Assembly: GCA_029204225.1 (NCBI GenBank) | Contig: CM055100.1 | Coordinates: 51,019,005-51,083,004, forward strand | DNA from: Diphasiastrum complanatum | Taxonomy: Eukaryota > Streptophyta > Lycopodiopsida > Lycopodiales > Lycopodiaceae | Length of the DNA: 64,000 nucleotides | Direction: 5' to 3' | In this document: positions 21,714-32,203 of the stretch, piece after piece | Numbering within the stretch: the first letter of the stretch is position 1 | Layout of the letters: each line of letters starts with the position of its first letter | Translations under genes and position numbers: made by a program | The notes under the pieces: model-generated | Told to the model about the DNA's origin: nothing | Seen by the model: the letters and a program-made list of their open reading frames with translations, nothing else | The model's database searches: none

Positions 21714-24482
21714 ATGGCATCTATAAATGCATATCTTTTGGATACTAATGAAAGGCTCAACAAAACTAACTATTCCATATGGAAAGTTAGAATGGAATCC
21801 ATCATGATCATGCAAGATCTGATGGAAATTGTAAATGGTAAGGAGGGTGAACCTATTCATCCTCAAGAAAAAGCCAAATACATCAAGAGGTGCAATGTTG
21901 CACTACATTGCATAAAAATGAATGTTGCAAATGAACTCTTAAGAGAGGTAGGAGATTGCACTTCAGCTCAAGATGCTTGGGAGACTTTTCGAAAGGTCTA
22001 TGAATCCAAGAACCAAACTAGAATGTTAGCTTTGAAGAATCAAATCTATAGAAGCTATCAAAAGAAAGGAGAGAGTGCACATACTTTTGTCCTAAGAGTA
22101 AAGGAATTGAACAAAGAGCTAGCCTTTATAGGTGATCCTATCAAGGATGAAGAGCTTGTTCAACTCATATTGAATGGACTAAGCTTTGAATTTGACAATT
22201 TGGTTCAGGGATATGCAATTATGGGTAAGCTACCCATACTTGAAGAACTCCAAGGCGCACTCATGGCCGAGGAATCAAGAAGGAGCCAAATGCAAGAGAG
22301 GATGGATAGGCTTTCCATCCAAGGTGGAGATGACCAAGCTCTCTTCACCAGAGGCAAAGGCAAGTCCAAAGGCAAAGTATCAACATTCAAGAAGTCTACA
22401 AAGCTTGAGGATCAAGAAGGACCCTCAAAGGCATCTCCATCAACTACCAAAGTCAAGAAGGACAAATCAAAGATGAAGTGCTACTATTGTAGCAAGATGG
22501 GGCATTATGCCTCGGAATGCTTCAAGAGGAAGCAAGATCAAAGCCAAGCCAACATGAGCAAAGAGGAGGAGGAGGAGAGTTCACATGAGGACTCTCTCAT
22601 GATGTCCATATTTTCTTCAACAGGCTTCAAAGGAGAAGATCCTTGGTGGATTGACTCGGGTGCTAGTTCACACATGACTAGAAAAAGGGAGTTTTTCTCT
22701 TCTCTCTTATCTTATGATGGACCTATAAAGTCTATCTATACAGCAAATGATGAAGCTTGTAAGATTGAAGGAGTTGGTAGCATTCCCCTTTGCTTAGGAT
22801 CCTCCAAAAAGATCAACATAGAAGGTGTTTTGTACATTCCTACAATAACAAAGAATCTACTAAGTGTTGGCCAAATGGTAGACAATGGTTTCAATGTTGA
22901 CTTTGCTTCAAATGAATGTTTCATCAAGAAGAAGGGTAAGATAGTGGCTAAGGGCACTAGACTTGGCAAACTTTATAAGCTGGATGCATTTGTGGATACT
23001 AATGTTGTCATGTTGGTCGAGAAGAGCAAGATATCTACCTTTACTTTATGGCACAAAAGACTTGGACATGTCAACTCGGGTTCCATGGAGGCTATGATCA
23101 AGGAGGAGTATGCTTTAGGCCTACCAAGGTCTATTGGGAAGGAAGTTAAGGTTTGTGAAGCTTGTGCCTTATCCAAGGCACATAAAAAGGTGTTTTCTAA
23201 CTCCATCACAAAGTCATCTCATCCTCTTGAACTCATACACTCGGATGTGCACATTGCTAGCACCAAATCTAATGGAGGTTCATCCATGTTTTTAACCTTC
23301 ATTGATGACTACTCAAGATATTGTTGGGTGTTCTTACTTTTCTTCAAGTCTCAAGTATTTGATACTTTTGTAAAGTTCAAGTTGTTTGTGGAAAAGCATA
23401 ATAATCATAGCATCAAGATTCTTAGAAGTGACAATGGTGGAGAATTCATCTCCAATGAGTTCAAGGCCTTTTGTGAGGAGGAAGGGATCAGGAAAGAGAC
23501 TTCTTGTCCTTACACTCCTCAACAAAATGGAGTTGCTGAAAGAAGGAATAGAACATTATGTGAATGTTCTAAGGCTTTAAGATTAGATGCTTGTCTGCCC
23601 AAATCCTTTTGGGGTGAGTCTCTTGTATGTGCAAACTACTTGATGAATAGGGTGTCTTGCAAAGCAATTGAAGGCAAAAATCCTTATGAGATGTTGTATG
23701 GAAAGAAACCCAATCTTAATCACTTGAAAGTTTTTGGGTGTATATGTTATGTGCATGTGCCATTGGAAACAAGAACCAAGGAGGATCCATCTTCCACAAG
23801 AGGGATCATGCTTGGATATGCAAGCTCAAGCAAGGGCTACAAAGTCTATCTCCCATCCTTGAACAAATTTGTTGTTTCAAGGGATGTCATCTTTGATGAA
23901 CATCATATGCATATGCTTGAAGAAGGCTCAAGTGCTCCAACAATCAAGAAGAAGATGGCCGAGGAGCAAGATCTTGGTTTTGAGGAGGAGCTCATGGAGG
24001 AGCAAGCACCAAACCCACCTATCACACCAAGGAGATCTTCAAGGGCAAAAGTGGAGTCATCAAGGCTCACATATCAAGGCAAAGGACAACAAATTGAGGG
24101 TATCTCATCCACTTCTAATGCTTTATCTAGTTTTGAAGAACCGTCTAATGTTGAAGATGCATTGAACTCCAAAGAATGGTATAAAGCTATGTTGGATGAG
24201 TATGATGCCTTGATTGAGAATGAAACTTGGTTGCTTGTTGAGAGACCTCAAAGGAATGTAATAGGATGCAAGTGGGTCTTCAAGCTTAAGTTGAGTGCAA
24301 ATGGGAGTGTTAACAAACATAAAGCAAGATTAGTTGCAAAAGGTTATGCTCAAGAGAGAGGGATAGACTATGAGGAAACTTTTGCACCCGTGGCCAAGAT
24401 GGTCACAATAAGACTAATCATTGCACTTGCATCACATTTGGATGGATTCTATGTCAAATGGATGTCTCTAATGCTTTTTTGA
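21714..24482 (+). CDS. Copia Gag-protease-integrase-RT polyprotein, first part (922 codons)
   Basis: Order of domains: Gag with a UBN2-type region (about residues 1-240; NYSIWKVRMESIM), CCHC zinc knuckle CYYCSKMGHYASEC at 256, aspartic protease DSGASSHMT at 314, pre-integrase HHCC (WHKRLGHVNSGS from 446; CEAC at 481), and the integrase core with Asp 511 (HSDV), Asp 573 (RSDNGGEF) and the Glu of NGVAERRN, followed by VFGCICYVHVP. RT starts near residue 840 (CKWVFKLKLSANG, KARLVAKGYAQERG). The frame leaves the Copia reading after DGFYVK, where a few bases are missing, and ends 13 codons later. ORF 24458-25699 continues the protein in another frame. The ATG at 21714 opens MASINAYLLDTNERL, a normal Gag start, about 800 bp after the primer-binding site. 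Confidence 0.93.
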   Translation: MASINAYLLDTNERLNKTNYSIWKVRMESIMIMQDLMEIVNGKEGEPIHPQEKAKYIKRCNVALHCIKMNVANELLREVGDCTSAQDAWETFRKVYESKNQTRMLALKNQIYRSYQKKGESAHTFVLRVKELNKELAFIGDPIKDEELVQLILNGLSFEFDNLVQGYAIMGKLPILEELQGALMAEESRRSQMQERMDRLSIQGGDDQALFTRGKGKSKGKVSTFKKSTKLEDQEGPSKASPSTTKVKKDKSKMKCYYCSKMGHYASECFKRKQDQSQANMSKEEEEESSHEDSLMMSIFSSTGFKGEDPWWIDSGASSHMTRKREFFSSLLSYDGPIKSIYTANDEACKIEGVGSIPLCLGSSKKINIEGVLYIPTITKNLLSVGQMVDNGFNVDFASNECFIKKKGKIVAKGTRLGKLYKLDAFVDTNVVMLVEKSKISTFTLWHKRLGHVNSGSMEAMIKEEYALGLPRSIGKEVKVCEACALSKAHKKVFSNSITKSSHPLELIHSDVHIASTKSNGGSSMFLTFIDDYSRYCWVFLLFFKSQVFDTFVKFKLFVEKHNNHSIKILRSDNGGEFISNEFKAFCEEEGIRKETSCPYTPQQNGVAERRNRTLCECSKALRLDACLPKSFWGESLVCANYLMNRVSCKAIEGKNPYEMLYGKKPNLNHLKVFGCICYVHVPLETRTKEDPSSTRGIMLGYASSSKGYKVYLPSLNKFVVSRDVIFDEHHMHMLEEGSSAPTIKKKMAEEQDLGFEEELMEEQAPNPPITPRRSSRAKVESSRLTYQGKGQQIEGISSTSNALSSFEEPSNVEDALNSKEWYKAMLDEYDALIENETWLLVERPQRNVIGCKWVFKLKLSANGSVNKHKARLVAKGYAQERGIDYEETFAPVAKMVTIRLIIALASHLDGFYVKWMSLMLF

Positions 24483-25699
24483 ATGGTTTTTTGAAAGAGG
24501 ATATCTATATGGAGCAGCCACAAGGGTTCATCAAGCATGGAATGGAGAACAAAGTATGCCATCTCCAAAGAAGCATCTATGGCTTGAAGCAAGCCTCGAG
24601 ATCTTGGAATTCAAGACTACATTGCTATCTTATTTCACTTTCTTTTGTTCAAAGTGAATATGATCCTACTCTTTACATTAAGTTTGATGATGTTGGTATT
24701 GTACTTTTACTCATTTATGTAGATGACATCATCATTAGTGGAAATGGTGTTGATGGTATTGAAAAAATCAAGATAGATCTATCCTTAGAGTTCAAGATTG
24801 TAGATCTAGGGTGTCTTCACTTCATCTTAGGCATAGAAGTACTTAGAGGCATAGAAGTACTTAGAGGGTCTGATTTTATCTTTATAAGTCAAGTAAACTA
24901 TGCTCAAAGTCTTTTGAAGAAGTTTAAGATGGAAGTATGCAAAAGTGTTGACACACCAATGGAGCAAGATGTAAAAGTGCCAAATGAAGATGATGAAAGA
25001 TCCTTCATGGACATCACTTTGTTTAGGCAACTTATAGGTTCCTTAATGTGGATCACTATAACTAGACCAGATCTTAGCTTTAGTTTATGTAGGTTGAGCC
25101 AATCCATGCAAAAGCCATTGAATATCCATTGGAAAAAGGCTAAGAGGATTCTAAGATACATCTCGGGTACATTGGATTTTGGGATTCTATATAGAGGAGA
25201 TGTGATTAACCTTCATGCATTTAGTGATTCAGATTTTGCAGGGGACAAGAGGGATAGGAAATCAACAAGTGCCTATTCAACTTTCATAGGAGAAGGTGTG
25301 GTTTCATGGCTTTCAAAAAAGCAAGAAACTATATCTCTATCTTCAACCGAGGCCGAGTACAAAGCTTTGACAACCACTACAAAGGAGGTACTTTGGATCA
25401 AGAGATTATTGGTGGAGCTAAAGATCATGGATTCAGAGGAGGCACCAATCATCTACAATGACAATATATCAGCCCAACACCTTGCATCTAACCCAATCTT
25501 CCATGCAAGATCTAAGCACATTGAGATATGCCATCACTTTGTGAGAGAAATGGTGCAAGCCAAGGAGATTGCTTTGGAGCATGTTCCAAGCAATGAATGT
25601 GTAGCTGATCTACTTACTAAACCACTTCAAAAGACACCTTTTATGAAGTTCAGATCATCACTTGGAGTGATTAGTAAAGCAATGATTGAACCAAGCTAG
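24458..25699 (+). CDS. Copia RT-RNase H, second part (413 codons)
   Basis: Continues pol after the frameshift. RT: MDVSNAFLNGFLKEDIYMEQ, SIYGLKQASRSWN and the catalytic YVDD at residue 87. RT tail: FRQLIGSLMWITITRPDLS. RNase H: AFSDSDFAGDKRDRKSTSAY, SSTEAEYKALTTTTKE and YNDNISAQHLASNPIFHARS, ending with LLTKPLQKTPF and a short tail. All expected RT/RNase H motifs are present. The ATG is an internal Met of the ancestral polyprotein, so separate translation is unlikely. An 18-bp in-frame tandem duplication (24830-24865) repeats the residues GIEVLR. Confidence 0.9.
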   Translation: MDVSNAFLNGFLKEDIYMEQPQGFIKHGMENKVCHLQRSIYGLKQASRSWNSRLHCYLISLSFVQSEYDPTLYIKFDDVGIVLLLIYVDDIIISGNGVDGIEKIKIDLSLEFKIVDLGCLHFILGIEVLRGIEVLRGSDFIFISQVNYAQSLLKKFKMEVCKSVDTPMEQDVKVPNEDDERSFMDITLFRQLIGSLMWITITRPDLSFSLCRLSQSMQKPLNIHWKKAKRILRYISGTLDFGILYRGDVINLHAFSDSDFAGDKRDRKSTSAYSTFIGEGVVSWLSKKQETISLSSTEAEYKALTTTTKEVLWIKRLLVELKIMDSEEAPIIYNDNISAQHLASNPIFHARSKHIEICHHFVREMVQAKEIALEHVPSNECVADLLTKPLQKTPFMKFRSSLGVISKAMIEPS

Positions 25700-25700
25700 A

Positions 25701-25713
25701 TAGTGAGGAGGAG
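25701..25713 (+). other. Polypurine tract
   Basis: TAGTGAGGAGGAG directly precedes the 3' LTR start TGTTAAAAATT. Confidence 0.85.
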
Positions 25714-26395
25714 TGTTAAAAATTCACAATTCTAGCTTGACTAGTTTTGGTCATATGAATTGTAAATAGTTAGATGGTCATGATGTGGCTTGTCACACGT
25801 GCCAAATAGCATAGGATTCCATTCATAAGGATGTTCTCAAGTAGACCTAAGCGTTAGAACCTTTGGAATGAGTCCAAATTATGCTTAGATACAAGGGAGA
25901 AAAAATAGGAGCTATTTTTGGTAATTTTTGCATTGTTGAGGGATCTCCAAGATTCCAACCCTAACTTGGTAGGGATGAAAGATCCACCAAAATTAGCATT
26001 AGGGATAGGTTTAGGGCTACTCATACCTGCCCAAAACCGTGATGGATCATGTATATATAGGTGATGATATCTCACCAAAATCAATCAAGCAATTTCATGT
26101 TTTTTCTCTCATAATGGTGCAATTGCTCTCTATGTTCATAATTGTTTGAGTACTTGTGATTACTAATGATTATAGGATTGAATGTAGGTCTGGTGTACAG
26201 TACTCAGACTATGGGAGGCCGTACTTTCACACGTGTGAAGCCTTCTTCAAGGATTTGGGCCGTTTAGTGAGGTTCAAGCATAGATTTTTGATGGATTTTG
26301 ATGGTTCAACTTGTGCTAATCTTATGAAATCATAATCTATTGTTTCCCTCATCATTTCAAGTGTTTTAGGATCCTTATTTGCTGTAATTTTTACA
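25714..26395 (+). repeat. 3' LTR of the complete Copia element
   Basis: 682 bp, about 99% identical to the 5' LTR. TATA box at 26052-26060 and CACGTG palindrome at 26226-26239. Followed by ATCTA, the target-site duplication. Confidence 0.95.
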
Positions 26396-26400
26396 ATCTA

Positions 26401-27990
26401 CAATAGTAGCGTCAAAGTGGCTTGAAGATCCAAAGTCGTCGAAGTCGTGACCAGTGATTAATAGCAAAATGGAGTTTAATCGTGTTTTTGGTTTTCTCTT
26501 TTTCAAATCGGTGGAACACCGATGGGTTTGTTATTGTGTTCTTGATGATTTTGATCATTAGGATTGAACAAACCAAAGCTTTTGAGATACTTGTTAAAGT
26601 GATTAGTTGGAATAAAGTGGATAATATTTGGAGATATTTCTTTATTTGACAAATTTTTTTTGTGTTGAATACAGGAAAAAAGTACCCGAATCCAAGTTTT
26701 ATGGATTTTCCATTCATTACAGACAACTTTAACGAAGCAATGCTTAAGCTAGTTTAATGAAAAGAAAGAACGGTCCAATTTTATTGGAAAAATTGTAATT
26801 GATAGGGACTGATCAAAAGAAAAAAACTGATTTCATTTCTGGTTAAATCCTATGGTGAATTATATGCAAAAGATCATACTAGTACTATTTTTTATGCTAG
26901 TAGGTGATTTTTGTATATCAATTATTAACCCAAATATAGGATAGAAGTGAAATTGTTTCTGACTTTTTTCCTACAATAATTCATTTCTTTTAACATTTAC
27001 TAATGTTTTTATGTCTTGATTGTACCTTAGCTGACAGATTTTCAAGGGACTGAAAATTCAAAGAGTGGAAGAATAGTAGACATTAGAGGTAGTAAGTGTG
27101 AGCGAAAATGTATTTTGCAGTTAGGATTTTGTAATCCCTGTAAATAATTGCTTAATACCGGATATTAATTTCCTAGATAGAATTCATTTAGTTGAGTTCA
27201 TAACTGATATTTTTGTTGAGTTTATCTGTAGTTTGGATGTCAATTGTGATGCTAGAAGTAGAATTTGATACATGGATTACATTGGATCTATTAGTTGACA
27301 AAAGCTTGTCCCTAAAGTTGATGCATCATTAGGGTTTTGAAGCTTCTGGCTAACTTGGAAGGATCAGAATATAATGTTGAACCATGTTAATTCTTCTGTT
27401 TAAATCACTAGATCAGGTGTGGATTTGTGGTATCCATCTAATAGGCGTGCCAGTCATCCAAATGAATGGATTTTCCAGATTTTGGGAACAATATCGTATA
27501 TGGATTATAGGACAACTAGTTGATGTTGATCTCTAGAATATCAGATAGGGCAGTTAAGGGTTTTCTAGAAGGAAGAGCTGATGGTATGGGACATCAGTAA
27601 TTTCGGAAAGGAAATTCTAGGACTGTGAAAATCTGATTCTCAATGGAATATTTTAGTACCTAGTCATGGTATGAGAAAAATAAAAAAATCATTGATAAAA
27701 TGTGGGGTATTTTGGAAAATGTCGAGGTTTAATCTAGATCCCAATGTGGTATCTCATTATTTACAAAATTAGAGGCCCTCAAATCTATTTCTCACTTTCT
27801 TACTTAATCCTTTACTTCTTAATAATTGTTATTTACTCAGGAGAAACAAATTTGTTTTAGTAGTTGAGTTACAAGATTTCTAGTGAAATATGTGAGTAAC
27901 ATATGTGGATTTTGGAGGAATCTGCCAGATAAGAATGTGTTTATCTCTAGGTCATAGTGAGATTATTCTCATATGTACACGATTAATCTT
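26401..27990. other. Non-coding, old element remains
   Basis: The first 50-60 bases seem to complete the interrupted family A LTR. The rest is AT-rich and without recognisable coding sequence or repeats. Confidence 0.45.
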
Positions 27991-27994
27991 GTAT

Positions 27995-28400
27995 GAATCT
28001 ACTACTCAGATAGAGTCAATCTGTGTAGTTGTAGCTACTGCTTCATACTATGATCAATCATCTTCTGGGGGCGGGCTGACACTGCAAATCTGATTTAAGT
28101 TTATGAATAGTAGATAATTCTTAATAACAACGGAAGTATATATACTATAAACAAGCATCAAAATCATTCATAGATTACACATCATAGGCAGAACGTCGCA
28201 ACTCTATTTTTCACAAATAAGTTTTCAACAGCAATTTTTCAGCGTTGTCTGTTTTCCATATCAACGCGTCGGTGCAAGAGAGGTATTTTTTCTTACAAGG
28301 AACTAGCTACTATTTGTTTGTGTGACAATATGTGTCTTCTAGTGCATGACTAATACTCATCAACTCAAATCAACCATCACTCTCGTTGATCCTATATATA
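27995..28400 (-). repeat. Inverted copy of the Copia family A LTR
   Basis: Reverse-complement matches to the family A LTR include AGCTACTGCTTCAT, TTATGAATAGTAGATAAT, CAACGCGTCGGTGCAAGAGAG and GGAACTAGCTACTA. The copy is degraded, and its right half is repeated at 30148-30350 through the 1.54-kb duplication. Confidence 0.7.
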
Positions 28401-28463
28401 GAGGAACATGAGAGATGATTAGTTTTAAGCTACAAGATTAGAAAAACAGCTTCAAACTTAATC

Positions 28464-28690
28464 CTAACAGCTTTTGGATGTCCGTTGTAGTAGTCCGTGC
28501 AACTCGTCATTGTCTATCCATGTGTTGGGATCGTGAAGATGCCTCGCCATTGTAGCTGCCTGATGACCCCAATCGTTTCCTTGCGGTGCCTCTACGATCG
28601 TGAACGTCATTCGAAGCGTGAGGGCTTGGCAAGCTATCGCAAACAGACCGCAACTGTTGGAAGTAGATCTGATTTGCGAATGTTTGGCTA
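28464..28690 (-). pseudogene. Short gag-like N-terminal ORF, copy 1
   Basis: Minus-strand frames MSGSSQTFANQIYFQQLRSV (from about 28690) and RMTFTIVEAPQGNDWGHQAA (to 28464) overlap with a shift between them. They lie just inside the minus-strand LTR 28745-29481, where a gag start is expected. I do not recognise the protein; calling it gag rests on position only. Confidence 0.4.
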
Positions 28691-28744
28691 GATCCACTCA
28701 TGATGTGGTGTAGTATAGAGAGGATCATCCACTTTCTAAGTTTT

Positions 28745-29481
28745 ACCAAGCTTCAAACATAGTGCAAAAATAGAAAACAATGATGAAAGCACTAAGGCTT
28801 ACCCAACTAGTGCCCGAAATAGAAATGAAACTAACTAAGATGACAAAATTCAAAACCTTACTAAGGCTTACCCAACTAGCAAGGTGATTAAACTAGATTC
28901 TAGATTAACACCCAAAGGGAATTAGAATGAAAGATTGCGGCTAACTAATAATCAATCAGCAAAGTACATGCCACAATACAACCAATGCGAAGGAGGCAAG
29001 AGGAGGCCCGGGCACCTTCCCTCAAGCTATGCACCTTCCCAAAGGGAACAAAATGAAATAGAGAGATAGTCTCAAAAACGGAGAACTTATTAGCTTAATC
29101 TCAAAGGTGTTATTTACAAGGCAAATACCTCTCCTTTTATGGCAAGGAGGGTCTTCCATAAGTATCCACTAACTTATGGGTTAATCTATTTCTAGTCTTT
29201 CTAGAACTTCTAACTTGGGATTTAGAACTTCAAAGTTTCTAAACTTAGGAAAACCTAAGACAACATATCCCTAATCTTAAGTTTCCTAAGTCTAAGTTCT
29301 AAATCTAAGTTTAAGCTATTTTATTATTTTTTAAGCTTCTACTCATGGGCTTACAAACACATGCCATGGTGGAAGTTTATTAACAGACACTCGTACGTGG
29401 TGCTTACAAAACACATGCCACGGAGTTTTATTTCTCTTTTTTTTTTTTCTTTTTTTTTTTGTGTTAGCACAGATGCTAACA
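28745..29481 (-). repeat. Family G LTR, copy L1
   Basis: The minus strand begins TGTTAGCATCTGTGC at 29481, just after the purine tract GGAGGGGGATAA. It shares blocks such as GGCATGTGTTTTGTAAG with the plus-strand LTR at 32204. The distal edge is approximate and no primer-binding site is clear. Confidence 0.6.
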
Positions 29482-29704
29482 TTATCCCCCTCCTTATTGG
29501 ATTGGTGGTCCCACACCAATCGAAGCCTTTTCTTCTTGGATCTTCTGTGCTTCTTGGAGACGAGACTGTTGTTGTTGGGAGTGGTAGATTGTGGTGCCGA
29601 TGCCCTCCATCATTTGCCACCGTAGTTTGTTCAGGAAGGGCATTGGTTTGTAGTAATGGAGCATACCTTGTAAAATGTTGTGGGTTTTTCATAGCTCCAC
29701 CATA

Positions 29705-30142
29705 TCAATGTGCAGGGCTGAAGTGACTGTGCCTTCGATTCCAAAAACCCTTGAGTTCTGCCAGAATTGCTACCAGGCCGCAATTGTTCGCAAAATATCT
29801 AACGTCGCGATCAGAGTTGCCATAGTGCTTCTGGTAGAATACACGGCAGTTGGTGAACATGTCTTTGGCTAAGTTGCTGGTATCGACGCCTATGAGCTTG
29901 GGCCAAAATATCCTATTCTTGACCTTGGTGGCAAGAAACGGTTCTCGCCTTGCTACTGGATAGTAATAAGGATTTGTGCGCATATTGGAGGGAGCTTCGA
30001 TATACCGTGCCATCGAGGTCTTACTTTGTAGGAAGAGCTGATGGCGCCAGAGAGGTTGTGGATCCAGGAGTTTGACTGCTTCTTTATGTGTCTGACACTG
30101 GTCCAAATCTGACAATATGTAGCCACCTTGTTCTTTTGTCAT
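29705..30142 (-). CDS. Unrecognised ORF family, copy 1 (145 codons)
   Basis: I do not recognise this protein. Visible landmarks: PLWRHQLFLQ, then RYIEAPSNMRTNPYYYPVAR, FWPKLIGVD and a Cys/His-rich stretch TNCRVFYQKHYG. The same spacing of WR-Q-LF, an R-Y block, NP[YF]-[YF]-P and a downstream W-P occurs at 47300-47560 and, as RSYVANPRQLRVDPYY, at 52075. All three copies lie upstream of a G-rich purine tract and a putative LTR on their own strand, so this is probably a retroelement protein (perhaps Gag-like), but no catalytic or zinc motif is seen. This is the most intact copy. Whether it is translated is unknown. Confidence 0.45.
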   Translation of the reverse strand: MTKEQGGYILSDLDQCQTHKEAVKLLDPQPLWRHQLFLQSKTSMARYIEAPSNMRTNPYYYPVARREPFLATKVKNRIFWPKLIGVDTSNLAKDMFTNCRVFYQKHYGNSDRDVRYFANNCGLVAILAELKGFWNRRHSHFSPAH

Positions 30143-30411
30143 TGGATAACTCTATTTTTCACAAATAAGTTTTCAACAGCAATTTTTCAGCGTTGTCTGT
30201 TTTCCATATCAACGCGTCGGTGCAAGAGAGGTATTTTTTCTTACAAGGAACTAGCTACTATTTGTTTGTGTGACAATATGTGTCTTCTAGTGCATGACTA
30301 ATACTCATCAACTCAAATCAACCATCACTCTCGTTGATCCTATATATAGAGGAACATGAGAGATGATTAGTTTTAAGCTACAAGATTAGAAAAACAGCTT
30401 CAAACTTAATC

Positions 30412-30638
30412 CTAACAGCTTTTGGATGTCCGTTGTAGTAGTCCGTGCAACTCGTCATTGTCTATCCATGTGTTGGGATCGTGAAGATGCCTCGCCATTG
30501 TAGCTGCCTGATGACCCCAATCGTTTCCTTGCGGTGCCTCTACGATCGTGAACGTCATTCGAAGCGTGAGGGCTTGGCAAGCTATCGCAAACAGACCGCA
30601 ACTGTTGGAAGTAGATCTGATTTGCGAATGTTTGGCTA
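30412..30638 (-). pseudogene. Short gag-like N-terminal ORF, copy 2
   Basis: Identical to 28464-28690 through the 1.54-kb duplication. It sits inside the minus-strand LTR 30693-31429. Confidence 0.4.
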
Positions 30639-30692
30639 GATCCACTCATGATGTGGTGTAGTATAGAGAGGATCATCCACTTTCTAAGTTTT

Positions 30693-31429
30693 ACCAAGCT
30701 TCAAACATAGTGCAAAAATAGAAAACAATGATGAAAGCACTAAGGCTTACCCAACTAGTGCCCGAAATAGAAATGAAACTAACTAAGATGACAAAATTCA
30801 AAACCTTACTAAGGCTTACCCAACTAGCAAGGTGATTAAACTAGATTCTAGATTAACACCCAAAGGGAATTAGAATGAAAGATTGCGGCTAACTAATAAT
30901 CAATCAGCAAAGTACATGCCACAATACAACCAATGCGAAGGAGGCAAGAGGAGGCCCGGGCACCTTCCCTCAAGCTATGCACCTTCCCAAAGGGAACAAA
31001 ATGAAATAGAGAGATAGTCTCAAAAACGGAGAACTTATTAGCTTAATCTCAAAGGTGTTATTTACAAGGCAAATACCTCTCCTTTTATGGCAAGGAGGGT
31101 CTTCCATAAGTATCCACTAACTTATGGGTTAATCTATTTCTAGTCTTTCTAGAACTTCTAACTTGGGATTTAGAACTTCAAAGTTTCTAAACTTAGGAAA
31201 ACCTAAGACAACATATCCCTAATCTTAAGTTTCCTAAGTCTAAGTTCTAAATCTAAGTTTAAGCTATTTTATTATTTTTTAAGCTTCTACTCATGGGCTT
31301 ACAAACACATGCCATGGTGGAAGTTTATTAACAGACACTCGTACGTGGTGCTTACAAAACACATGCCACGGAGTTTTATTTCTCTTTTTTTTTTTTCTTT
31401 TTTTTTTGTGTTAGCACAGATGCTAACAT
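30693..31429 (-). repeat. Family G LTR, copy L2
   Basis: Near-identical to L1. If 28745-31429 is read on the minus strand it has the form LTR - short interior - LTR, with the ORF 30142-29705 in the interior. Confidence 0.6.
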
Positions 31430-31691
31430 TATCCCCCTCCTTATTGGATTGGTGGTCCCACACCAATCGAAGCCTTTTCTTCTTGGATCTTCTGTGCTTC
31501 TTGGAGACGAGACTGTTGTTGTTGGGAGTGGTAGATTGTGGTGCCGATGCCCTCCATCATTTGCCACCGTAGTTTGTTCAGGAAGGGCATTGGTTTGTAA
31601 TAATGGAGCATACCTTGTAAAATGTTGTGGGTTTTTCATAGCTCCACCATATCAATGTGCAGGGCTGAAGTGACTGTGCCTTCGATTCCAA

Positions 31692-32203
31692 TTGGTTCTA
31701 CAATAAAATCTTTCATCGATCCTGCAAATGCATTCGCAACGTAATCCAGAAGCCGTGCTCCAACAAGAAAACAAAATTTTCAAGGCAACCAACTCTCGAA
31801 TTGATGGTGCAGCAAAAAGGATGGTGCAGCAGGTGATTTCAGAAGACCACTGCCAACTATGTATTCCCATGGGTCACAGTAACAACACATGCAACACTTC
31901 AACCCAACTTCCCTGCCATTCATCTCCTAGTGTCAATATTGCCACCCTTGTTATTGTCTAAGGTAATCTAGCTCGTGCAAACTACCTAATGGATAATCCA
32001 AGCAAGCAAATGAAAACGATCTCGACAAACCAACTCCAAGATTCTGCCAGTTTCACCAAGCTGTTCAACAATTTTGGAAGCTTACCCTCAGGGCATCGTA
32101 TGCGACAACATCCAACAAAGCATGCAACTGCCTAAAAAGCCTGCCACACCTTATTGCGACCTCATTGGCGTGGGACCGCCAATGCTATAAACAAGGGGGA
32201 TAA
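31692..32203 (+). pseudogene. Gag tail with CCHC zinc knuckle, followed by a polypurine tract
   Basis: The plus-strand frame 31728-31961 contains CQLCIPMGHSNNTC (31851-31892), a textbook C-x2-C-x4-H-x4-C retroviral-type knuckle, preceded by RIDGAAKRMVQQVISED. Downstream there is no protease or RT. Instead the sequence reaches GGGACCGCCA, ACAAGGGGGATAA and then the LTR at 32204. The simplest reading is the 3' end of a second gag-only element in plus orientation. Confidence 0.6.

Larger units (their letters stand above)
20224..26395 (+). mobile_element. Structurally complete Ty1/copia element with TSD
   Basis: 6172 bp, with LTRs 20224-20903 (680 bp) and 25714-26395 (682 bp), primer-binding site 20904-20916, two long ORFs and a polypurine tract. 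The 5-bp ATCTA directly precedes the 5' LTR (20219-20223) and directly follows the 3' LTR (26396-26400). By eye the LTRs differ by about six substitutions and two 1-bp indels, so it inserted much later than its surroundings. It lies inside the family A 3' LTR. It is probably not autonomous because gag-pol is split near 24445. Confidence 0.95.
28200..29744. repeat. Direct repeat, copy 1 (1545 bp)
   Basis: Nearly identical to 30148-31691 at an offset of 1948 bp. I found one SNP (TAGTAATGG against TAATAATGG) and one base of difference in a T run. Unique sequence of about 400 bp (29745-30147) lies between the copies. Confidence 0.97.
30148..31691. repeat. Direct repeat, copy 2 (1544 bp)
   Basis: Begins AACTCTATTTTTCAC inside the family A LTR fragment and ends CGATTCCA inside element interior. 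Both edges fall in the middle of known features, as expected of a tandem duplication rather than an LTR pair. Confidence 0.97.

Noticed and set aside
28200-31691. The 1.54-kb direct repeats as a pair of LTRs
   Set aside because: The ends are AACTCT...ATTCCA, not TG...CA; they cut through other features and contain a whole LTR, so a tandem duplication fits better.
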